Assembly: GCF_025736875.1 (NCBI RefSeq)
Contig: NZ_CP107052.1
Coordinates: 608,001-672,000, forward strand
Length of the DNA stretch: 64,000 bases
Source of the DNA: Candidatus Kirkpatrickella diaphorinae
GTDB lineage: Bacteria > Pseudomonadota > Alphaproteobacteria > Acetobacterales > Acetobacteraceae
Reading direction: 5' to 3'
How positions within the stretch are numbered: the first letter of the stretch is position 1; each line of letters begins with the position of its first letter. Made by a program: the position numbers and the translations under genes. The notes beneath the pieces are model-generated. The model saw nothing but the letters and a program-made list of their open reading frames with translations. It did no database searches and was not told where the DNA came from. Positions 57,272 through 64,000 of the stretch are shown one piece after another.

Positions 57272-59094
57272 TGTGCGGGATCTGTGGTGTTGTGGGCCAT
57301 CGCACGGCTTCGCCTCTCATCTTCGAAGCTTTAAGACGGCTTGAATATCGCGGTTATGACTCCGCGGGCATCGCCACGCTTGATCACGGGCGGATTGATC
57401 GCCGTCGCGCGCCGGGCAAGCTTGACCATCTCCAGGCTGTGCTTGAGGCGCAGCCCCTCGCGGGCACGACCGGGATCGGCCATACAAGATGGGCGACCCA
57501 CGGGGAACCGAACGAGCAGAACGCGCATCCTCATGCTGTGGGGCAGGTGGCGGTGGTGCATAATGGCATCATCGAGAATTACGAATCCCTGCGTGATGAA
57601 CTCGTTGCGGAAGGGCGCGTGTTCTCATCAGAAACAGATACGGAAGTTGTCGCGCAACTCATTGATCTGATGATGTCGCGCGGTGCGTCACCGCAGGAGG
57701 CCGCGCGGGAGAGTTTGCAGCGCCTTCAGGGCGCCTATGCGCTGGCCATTATCTTCGCCCGCCATGACGGCCTGATTATCGGCGCGCGCCATGGGGCTCC
57801 GCTCGCTGTCGGATATGGTGAGGGCGAAATGTTCCTCGGTTCCGACAGTATCGCGCTTGCGCCACTCGCGCAGAAAATCACTTATCTGGATGATGGTGAC
57901 TGGGTCGTGCTGACGCCACGCTCCGTGCAGATCTTTGATGAAGCGGGACAGAAGGTCAAGCGCCCGGCGCAACCCATGGCGCTGATTGCCGGTGCTGTCG
58001 GTAAGGATGGCTACCGTCACTATATGGAAAAGGAGCTTCACGAGCATCCTGTCGTGATCGGTCAGACATTGCAGCGTGTGATTGACCCCGTCAGCAAAGC
58101 CGTGGCGCTGCCGGAATTCGGTTTTTCCCTGGTTGAGGTGCCGCGCGTGACCATGACCGCATGTGGCTCCGCTTATTACGCAGCCCTTGTCGGGCGCTAC
58201 TGGCTGGAGGCGGAGGCCCGCGTGCCCGTCGATATTGATGTGGCATCCGAGCTTCGTTACCGCGCGCCGCCTTTGACGCCGGGGGGTATGGGACTACTCA
58301 TCTCCCAATCCGGTGAAACGGCGGACACATTGGCCGCCCTGCGGCTTTTACGCCGGTCAGATCAGCGCATCGTCTCTATCCTGAACGTCGAGACCAGCAC
58401 AATGGGGCGTGACAGCGACGTCACGCTCGGCATGGTTGCAGGGCCGGAAATTTCCGTCGCCAGCACGAAAGCCTTCACCGCGCAACTTTCCGTCCTGGCC
58501 GCGCTGACAATCGCCATGGGCCAGGCGCGCGGCACGATTGACGCGTCGCGGGCGCAGCAGATGGTCTCCACTCTTTTTGACCTACCCTCCCGTGCTGCGG
58601 AGGTTTTTCAGCGTGTCGCGGATATCCAGAAAATGGCGGTCATTGTGGCCGAGGCGCGCGATGTCCTTTATCTTGGGCGGGGTGTGTGCTTTCCCATCGC
58701 GCTGGAAGGGGCGCTCAAGCTGAAGGAAATCTCCTATATCCATGCTGAGGCCTATGCTGCCGGGGAAATGAAACACGGCCCCATATCTCTCATTGATAAA
58801 GATGTGCCGATTGTGGTCATTGCGCCATCAACGATATTGTTTGATAAGACCCTTTCCAACATCCAGGAAGCGAAAGCCCGTGGCGGGCGCATACTCGCCT
58901 TCACGGATGAGAAAGGGGCGGCACGGCTTTCCGGCATTGCGGAGCAGATGGTTGTGTTGCCGGAAGTCGATGCTTTTGTGGCGCCGATCCTCTTTACCAT
59001 CCCTGTGCAGATCCTCGCTTACGAAGTGGCGCTGCTGAAAGGGACGGATGTTGATCAGCCGCGGAACCTCGCGAAATCCGTGACCGTCGAATAA
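57271..59094 (+). CDS. glmS: Glutamine-fructose-6-phosphate aminotransferase GlmS
   Basis: GlmS makes glucosamine-6-phosphate, the first step to amino sugars. The 607-residue protein has the Ntn glutaminase domain with nucleophile Cys2 (MCGICGVVGH) and GHTRWATHGEPNEQNAHPH, two SIS domains (TACGSAYYA, SQSGETADTLAALR, STKAFTAQL), and the C-terminal DQPRNLAKSVTVE. It overlaps glmU by one base, so the last and first enzymes of the pathway are made together. Confidence 0.97.
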   Translation: MCGICGVVGHRTASPLIFEALRRLEYRGYDSAGIATLDHGRIDRRRAPGKLDHLQAVLEAQPLAGTTGIGHTRWATHGEPNEQNAHPHAVGQVAVVHNGIIENYESLRDELVAEGRVFSSETDTEVVAQLIDLMMSRGASPQEAARESLQRLQGAYALAIIFARHDGLIIGARHGAPLAVGYGEGEMFLGSDSIALAPLAQKITYLDDGDWVVLTPRSVQIFDEAGQKVKRPAQPMALIAGAVGKDGYRHYMEKELHEHPVVIGQTLQRVIDPVSKAVALPEFGFSLVEVPRVTMTACGSAYYAALVGRYWLEAEARVPVDIDVASELRYRAPPLTPGGMGLLISQSGETADTLAALRLLRRSDQRIVSILNVETSTMGRDSDVTLGMVAGPEISVASTKAFTAQLSVLAALTIAMGQARGTIDASRAQQMVSTLFDLPSRAAEVFQRVADIQKMAVIVAEARDVLYLGRGVCFPIALEGALKLKEISYIHAEAYAAGEMKHGPISLIDKDVPIVVIAPSTILFDKTLSNIQEAKARGGRILAFTDEKGAARLSGIAEQMVVLPEVDAFVAPILFTIPVQILAYEVALLKGTDVDQPRNLAKSVTVE

Positions 59095-59128
59095 GCATCC
59101 GATGGCGATGTGATGGTCCCCGAAGATC

Positions 59129-59158
59129 TCCCAACCGCCCTTATTTTAAAGGTTGGGA
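59129..59158. repeat. 8-bp inverted repeat after glmS
   Basis: TCCCAACC (59129-59136) and GGTTGGGA (59151-59158) are 14 bases apart and can form a hairpin 35 bases after the glmS stop. Without a T-run it is at best a weak terminator or a 3' stabiliser. Confidence 0.45.
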
Positions 59159-59290
59159 CGCCCTTCAGCATGATGTGGAAGGGGTTGCAGTCATGGGGCT
59201 AAAGCATTCTTAACGGGGACGGGGTTAAAACTCTCACGCTCGTAACCGTTTGATAATAAAGTGAATCGATAGGCGGGAGATATTTAAGGA

Positions 59291-61864
59291 ATGATGGTCA
59301 CGGGTCTGGCAGCCATTATATTGGTGCTGGCGCTCCTTTTGGCATTGATCAGTTTCGTGCAGCCTTTGGCGCAACGCCTTGGCGTGTCCGAAACGGTTCT
59401 GCTTGCCGTTGTGGGTATCTTGATCGGGTTGTTCGCGGATCTCGTCCTGCGTTCAACGTCGATTGAGATGTTCAATGGCGCGGCCGAGGCCATTCTCGAT
59501 TTTCCGATCAATAGTGAAGCTTTTCTGCTGATATTCCTGCCCATACTCGTTTTTCAGGGGGCGCTGGCGATCGATGTACGACGCCTCGCGCATGAGACAT
59601 CGACCGTTCTGCTGCTGGCCGTCCTCGCCGTGGTGGTGTCAACAGCGACAATCGGCTTTTCACTCTATCCTTTTGCGGGGCAATCCCTCGTGATCTGTCT
59701 CCTGCTCGGCTCCATCGTCGCGACGACGGACCCTTCTGCCGTTGCGGGGATTTTCCGGGATGTCGGTGCGTCCTCACGTCTGACACGCCTGGTTGAAGGG
59801 GAGGCCCTGCTCAATGATGCGGCGGCGATCTCCATTTTCTCCATTCTTCTCTCCTCCGTCGCATCCCATCATCACATCCAGTTTGGTGAAACCGTCGTTA
59901 ATTTTGCTGTGTCTTTTACCGGTGCCATTGTGGTCGGTGTCGCATTTGCGCGTCTGGCCCTGATGATCATCACAGGGCTCGGCGCCTCGGCCGCCGCTGA
60001 AATCACGTTGACTCTGGCGCTGCCTTACGTCGTTTACATTATCTGCGACGAGTTTTTCGGTTTCTCCGGTGTGGTGGCGACGGCTTCAGCCGGGCTGACA
60101 CTTTCTGTCTACGGGCCTTCAACATTTCGCCCGCAAGTTTGGCGCTTCCTTAACGAGTTGTGGCAGCAGCTTTTATTCTGGGCGGGCTCATTGGTCTTCC
60201 TGCTGGCGTCCATGCTGATACCGCGTTTGCTGATCGGGATGACGCGCTGGGATTGCGTGTTGATCCTGATTGCCTCCGTCGCCGGATTACTGGCGCGCGG
60301 CGCGGTGGTGTTCGGGATGCTGCCCTTGCTGGAAATGCTTAAAGTTTCACCCCCAGTGCCGCTGCCGTTCAAGACGACGATGGTCTGGGGCGGGCTGCGC
60401 GGCGCGATCACGCTTGCTCTGGCGCTGGCCGTGACGGAAAATCAACGTGTCAGCGGCAGCGTCGCCCATTTTGTCGGCGTCATTGCCACGGGCTTCGTCC
60501 TGATCACGCTTTTCCTCAATGGGACGACATTGCGCTATCTCGTTGTTTTCTTTGAGCTTGATCAGCTTTCTCCCATCAATAAGGCGTTGCGCCATCAGGT
60601 GCTCAGCAGCGGCTTGCGCCATATTGCCGAGCGCACGCACGGCCTTGCGGAGGAACTCGGTTTCGCGCGTGGGACGCAGCGCACCATCCTCGGCCATATC
60701 AACCGGCGCGCGGAGGAGGAGAGTGAAGCCAACACATTCGACACCGCCTTGGGTGACCGGCAACGCGTGACATTGGCATTGATCACCATCGCCAACCAGG
60801 AGAGGTCACTTCTGCTTGATCTTTTCCGCATTCAAGGCCTTTCCCGACGAGTGATGGAAACACTTCTGCGTTCAGCGGAGGCCATGGTGGAGGGCGCGCG
60901 GCTTGAGGGTCGTTACGGCTATGTCCGTGCGCGCCGCCGCCGCCTCCGCCCGACCTGGCGGTTCCGGATTGCGCAGATGTTGCATCAATATCTGCATATT
61001 GACCGACCTCTAATGACCTGCATGTCAGAGCGGTTTGAGATGCTGGTGATTACGCACCTTGTCTCGATTTCCCTTTCCCGCTTCATGAAGCATCGGCTTG
61101 AGCCGACACTGGGTATTCGCCTCAGCGAGATCGTTTCTGAGGTTTTGGGGCGACAGCGTCGCATGCTGGATGATGCGCTAGAGATGCTCCGCGTGCATTA
61201 TCAAGGTTATTCTGAAGCACTTGAGAGCCGGATCCTCCATCAGATTTCCCTCCGTCTTGAGGGGGAGGAGTATGATGAACTTCTTTCGGATAATCTCATC
61301 ACCGAGGAGGTCCATCGGGAGCTCTATCGTGACACGGAGAAACGGCGTGAGCGCCTGAGTAAACCGCTGCGCTTTGACCTGAAAAGCGGCATTTCCCAAC
61401 GTTTGCGAGAATTTCCGGCGTTGCGCGGTGTGCCGGATGGCGTCGTGCATAATCTGTCGATGAATATTTCGCTGCGCTTCGTGTCACCTGGTGAGGAATT
61501 ACTGCGGCGCGGGCGAAAGGTGCGCACGGTCTACGCCGTTGTCGCCGGCCTCGCGGAAATGCATATTTCGGAACATGATATCCAGTTTGGCGCCGGGGAT
61601 CTGATCGGCGCGGATATGCTGCTTTCCAACCAGCCAGCCCCGGGGACGATCCGCGCTGTGCAGTTCGGGCATCTCCTGTCCATCCCGGCGCATGTCTTCA
61701 AGCGGTTGGTGGATGATTACCCGATTGTCAGGCGCTCTCTTGAAGTGCGTGCGACGGAAAGATTGGGCACGCCTCAGGATATCGCGCTGGTTCTCGGCGG
61801 CGCGACGCATACAGCGGATGAGGTGCGCGACGCGGCTGTCGGGTCCGGTGAGGTGGATTGTTGA
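59291..61864 (+). CDS. CPA1-family Na+/H+ antiporter with cyclic-nucleotide-binding-like C-terminus
   Basis: An 857-residue cation/proton antiporter. The first 420 residues hold about 12 TM helices with the ion-site motif EGEALLNDAAAIS and the WGGLRGAITLALALAV segment of the NhaP type. A cytosolic helical linker (about 430-690) is rich in Arg and Glu. From about 700 a cyclic-nucleotide-binding-like beta barrel follows (ISLRFVSPGEELLRRGRKVRTVYAVVAGL). The fold suggests gating by a ligand, though the phosphate-binding cassette is degenerate. It is monocistronic, with an AAGGA close to the ATG. Confidence 0.85.
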   Translation: MMVTGLAAIILVLALLLALISFVQPLAQRLGVSETVLLAVVGILIGLFADLVLRSTSIEMFNGAAEAILDFPINSEAFLLIFLPILVFQGALAIDVRRLAHETSTVLLLAVLAVVVSTATIGFSLYPFAGQSLVICLLLGSIVATTDPSAVAGIFRDVGASSRLTRLVEGEALLNDAAAISIFSILLSSVASHHHIQFGETVVNFAVSFTGAIVVGVAFARLALMIITGLGASAAAEITLTLALPYVVYIICDEFFGFSGVVATASAGLTLSVYGPSTFRPQVWRFLNELWQQLLFWAGSLVFLLASMLIPRLLIGMTRWDCVLILIASVAGLLARGAVVFGMLPLLEMLKVSPPVPLPFKTTMVWGGLRGAITLALALAVTENQRVSGSVAHFVGVIATGFVLITLFLNGTTLRYLVVFFELDQLSPINKALRHQVLSSGLRHIAERTHGLAEELGFARGTQRTILGHINRRAEEESEANTFDTALGDRQRVTLALITIANQERSLLLDLFRIQGLSRRVMETLLRSAEAMVEGARLEGRYGYVRARRRRLRPTWRFRIAQMLHQYLHIDRPLMTCMSERFEMLVITHLVSISLSRFMKHRLEPTLGIRLSEIVSEVLGRQRRMLDDALEMLRVHYQGYSEALESRILHQISLRLEGEEYDELLSDNLITEEVHRELYRDTEKRRERLSKPLRFDLKSGISQRLREFPALRGVPDGVVHNLSMNISLRFVSPGEELLRRGRKVRTVYAVVAGLAEMHISEHDIQFGAGDLIGADMLLSNQPAPGTIRAVQFGHLLSIPAHVFKRLVDDYPIVRRSLEVRATERLGTPQDIALVLGGATHTADEVRDAAVGSGEVDC

Positions 61865-61878
61865 GGGTGAGCTGACGT

Positions 61879-61935
61879 CTGCCCTGATCGCTCCCGGCGA
61901 GTAAAGCCGGGAGCGTACCAGTCGGGTCAGGGCAG
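61879..61935. terminator. Nested inverted repeats between convergent antiporter and POT genes
   Basis: An inner perfect 9-bp stem GCTCCCGGC/GCCGGGAGC (61890-61898 with 61906-61914) sits inside an outer perfect 9-bp stem CTGCCCTGA/TCAGGGCAG (61879-61887 with 61927-61935). The outer right arm includes the stop codon of the POT gene. There is no T-run, so it may be a bidirectional transcript end rather than a classical terminator. Confidence 0.5.
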
Positions 61936-63357
61936 GGACGGTTGCCGCACTTTGAGGCCCTTATCGATGGATGCGTCTTCTTTGAAGACATCCCGGAACG
62001 CCAGATAAATCGCGATGAACATGACCGCCCCCACGATCGAGGCGGCCATGTGCAGCCCCCAGAAGGGGATGCTGCCCATGGTGCCCAGAAGTGAGGCGAG
62101 GCGCCCTGCGAGAAGCTGGCTGAGGAAAGAGCTGAAAGGGTAGAAGGAGATCACGCTTGTCCTGATGGGGCCGGGTGCAAGTTTGGCGACAAGCGCCATG
62201 CCGGTCGCCTGAGAGAGGCCGAACCCGAAATCATTAAGGAAATGAAATGCAATCGCCCACCAGAGATTGACCTCATGCAGGCCTGGCCCGAAATAAGCGC
62301 CGGCCGTGAGGGCGAGGGGCCCCAGAGGCGTGATGATGCCGCCAATAACGACTTTCGCCATCTCCTCCGGCACGCGTCGATAACGCCCCCAGACGCGCCA
62401 GAGCCACAGGATCATGAACCCGGTCGCGACACTCGCAATACCGTCAAGTGAGATGAGAGACGAGACGGGGAGGGCGTAACCGAATAGTGAGAGGGCAAAA
62501 TGTTGGCCGCCCCATAATTCATAGGCGCTCATCATCTGGCTGTTCGGCACACTGCTCACGGCGAGCGCTGGCAGGAACAGCGCGATCACCAGAAGCGCCC
62601 GCCTGTCATCCCGCGACAGAGCAATGCGGACACCTTTCCGGTGACGGGATGAGGCTTTTGGGAGGTGCTTCCAGCCAAGCCAGTAAAACAGCGCACCGAG
62701 CGGCGCGCCGAGGCTCAAAACAAGGAAGGCGGGGCCCCAACCGTAATATTTCTCCGTCAGCCCGCCCGCGAGCGGGGCGATAATGCCGGTAAATTGCAGG
62801 CCGAGGCAGAAGATCTGATAGCCATCCGCCCGACGTGGATCATCATGTTCATAAAGCTGGCCGAGCTGCGCGGGAAGCATGGCCCTGATCAGCCCGAAGC
62901 CGAGTATCAAAGACAGCAGCGCGAACAGAAAAGTCGCACTCGACGCCAGAAAAAGAAACCCGGCGCAGATCAGCACCATGCCGATGATGAAGGCATTTCG
63001 AAAGCCGAGAAGCAGGTCAATGATGATCCCGGCCGCGATGGGCCATAAAAAGGCGCACATCAGATAGGCGCTGGAAATCTCCGCCGCGAGTCCTGACATG
63101 GTCGTTGTGCCGAAAATCCATTGCAAAAGCTGGGAGAAAGGCCCCAGCCCGATCACGGTTGGCGCGATATCGGGACGTAGGATGTAATCGGCAGCGTAAA
63201 GCACAAGGAGGGCGCCGAAACCATAGAGGCAATAGGCAATCCAGGCCTCGCACAATGTGATGGCCATAAGGCCGCGAGGCTGTTTGGCAGGGGTGTGTTT
63301 TTCCGGAAGGGAGGGGGAGAAGATTTCGACGGGCTCGTCCGGAAAATTTTCGGTCAC
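61927..63357 (-). CDS. POT/PTR-family proton-dependent peptide transporter
   Basis: A 476-residue inner-membrane transporter with about 12-14 TM helices. The start ITLCEAWIAYCLYGFGALLVLYAADYIL is the POT-family signature (E-x-W-E-R-F-x-x-Y-G region) in a diverged form, and later segments such as GLIRAMLPAQLGQLYEHDDPR and DGYQIFCLGLQFTGIIAP match the family's loop between TM4 and TM5. The start is GTG, with GGAA 8 bases ahead. Substrates are probably di- or tripeptides; the diverged ERF motif leaves this open. Confidence 0.75.
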   Translation of the reverse strand: MTENFPDEPVEIFSPSLPEKHTPAKQPRGLMAITLCEAWIAYCLYGFGALLVLYAADYILRPDIAPTVIGLGPFSQLLQWIFGTTTMSGLAAEISSAYLMCAFLWPIAAGIIIDLLLGFRNAFIIGMVLICAGFLFLASSATFLFALLSLILGFGLIRAMLPAQLGQLYEHDDPRRADGYQIFCLGLQFTGIIAPLAGGLTEKYYGWGPAFLVLSLGAPLGALFYWLGWKHLPKASSRHRKGVRIALSRDDRRALLVIALFLPALAVSSVPNSQMMSAYELWGGQHFALSLFGYALPVSSLISLDGIASVATGFMILWLWRVWGRYRRVPEEMAKVVIGGIITPLGPLALTAGAYFGPGLHEVNLWWAIAFHFLNDFGFGLSQATGMALVAKLAPGPIRTSVISFYPFSSFLSQLLAGRLASLLGTMGSIPFWGLHMAASIVGAVMFIAIYLAFRDVFKEDASIDKGLKVRQPSLP

Positions 63358-63756
63358 GAAGGCTTCCCTGTGTCTGATGAAGTCGTTTCGGATACGTTAT
63401 GCGTTTTTTAAACCGAATCGCGCGGGAAGGGAAGGCAGGAGGCACCGCGCCTTGTTGCACGAAGGCGACATAAGGATGATTCGCGCGTCTCCAGCCCCAC
63501 GCCATGACATGCGCGGATAACAGCCCGATAAGATATATTATGCCAACTGGATCAGGTTGCGGAGATGGATAGCTGGTCGCGATAAACCTCATCTAATGGT
63601 TTAAGTTCAGCATGTTGCGGACGTCTGATCACAAAAATCGCCCACCGTTAAAAATGTTCCAAATCGGAACTTCTCCTCCCCGCTCTTCGAGGCTTAGAGA
63701 AACCTTAGTTTCCGCCCCTCGCCTGATCCCCCATTTTGCGCGGCCACCCCGGGGGG
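63358..63756. other. 399-bp gap between POT gene and hydrolase gene
   Basis: No gene is supported. The left part is the POT leader and promoter region on the minus strand. A short inverted repeat GTTCC-aaatc-GGAAC lies near 63657-63671. Downstream of the hydrolase stop a GC-rich tract (about 63742-63756) may mark its transcript end. Confidence 0.5.
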
Positions 63757-64000
63757 TCAGACGTCGAACGTCATTGAATCGTAAGCGGGTTCCGTGCCGG
63801 GGGGCAGTTCCTGCGCGAGCGGGCCATAACTCAGGCCCGGGCCCATATGGGTCAGGATCACCCGTGACGGCTTAATTTCCGCACGCCATCTCAGCACGTC
63901 GTCAAGACAGGCATGCGCAACGTGCGGGTCACGCTGAAGGCACCCGACAACCCAGGTTTCAACGCCGCGTAAAGCCTCGATCGCGTCTTCAGAAAGATGC
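63757..64000 (-). CDS. Metallo-beta-lactamase-fold hydrolase, C-terminal end
   Basis: The last 80 residues of a gene running off the window edge. The segment VILTHMGPGLSYGPLAQELP carries the late His of the metallo-beta-lactamase metal site, and the ending FDV and the preceding HVAHACLDDVLRWRAEIKPS resemble PhnP/YcbX-type MBL hydrolases. Role cannot be told from this part. Confidence 0.8.
   Translation of the reverse strand, partial: HLSEDAIEALRGVETWVVGCLQRDPHVAHACLDDVLRWRAEIKPSRVILTHMGPGLSYGPLAQELPPGTEPAYDSMTFDV

Noticed and set aside
63530-63600. A riboswitch-like GC-rich structure before the POT gene
   Set aside because: No TPP, SAM or other known riboswitch core could be matched.

Overview
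The window reads as chromosomal DNA of an alphaproteobacterium, most likely an acetic acid bacterium (Acetobacteraceae). The evidence is a PhyR/NepR/EcfG general stress response locus, a TrcR-type (DUF1013) regulator, a ROSE-like leader on a small heat-shock gene, a DUF3108 protein behind gyrB, and the order ubiE-coaBC-dut / mutM / rpsT-dnaA-dnaN-recF-gyrB. The family assignment is inference; the class assignment is firm. Genes are dense, mostly GC-rich, and often overlap by 1 to 4 bases.

Layout. 1-8.6 kb holds housekeeping genes: purE (cut by the window edge), trcR, hsp20 with a candidate RNA thermometer, rpmE, mscL, secDF, a Gfo/Idh/MocA oxidoreductase and the ABC-F ATPase uup. 8.6-12.9 kb is a complete general stress response module: phyR, two EcfG-type sigma factors, a 59-residue nepR and a HisKA_2-family sensor kinase. 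13.0-24.6 kb holds cydDC, an OmpA-like lipoprotein, recQ, a PCuAC-like secreted protein, nrdR-nusB-thiL, a GNAT-like acyltransferase facing an SDR, and glk.

24.8-34.1 kb is the accessory region. It carries an AmpD/AmiD-type amidase, a compact phage-tail-derived set (CotH-kinase-like protein, a small tail protein, an S74-chaperone tail fibre, a tail tube protein), a gene-poor 0.85 kb stretch, a brnTA toxin-antitoxin pair, and an XRE-ImmA/IrrE regulator-protease preceded by an unknown gene split by a frameshift in an A8 run. It ends near a tRNA-Cys. No integrase, capsid, portal, terminase or tape measure gene is in the window, so this is a partial or domesticated tail locus rather than an intact prophage.

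34.4-46.9 kb carries tolC, valS, ilvD, msrA, an unusual two-gene ABC transporter with a degenerate signature motif, dut, coaBC and ubiE. 47.1-59.1 kb is the replication block (mutM, rpsT, dnaA, dnaN, recF, gyrB), then a DUF3108 protein and the cell-wall precursor pair glmU-glmS. 59.3-64 kb has a CPA1 antiporter with a cyclic-nucleotide-binding-like tail, a POT-family transporter, and the end of a metallo-beta-lactamase-fold hydrolase.

The parts most worth a second look are the CotH-like kinase inside a reduced tail operon, with a possible frameshifted extension that repeats one of its own motifs; the frameshifted gene plus XRE-ImmA module with a palindromic operator; and the ABC transporter with a missing LSGGQ glycine pair.
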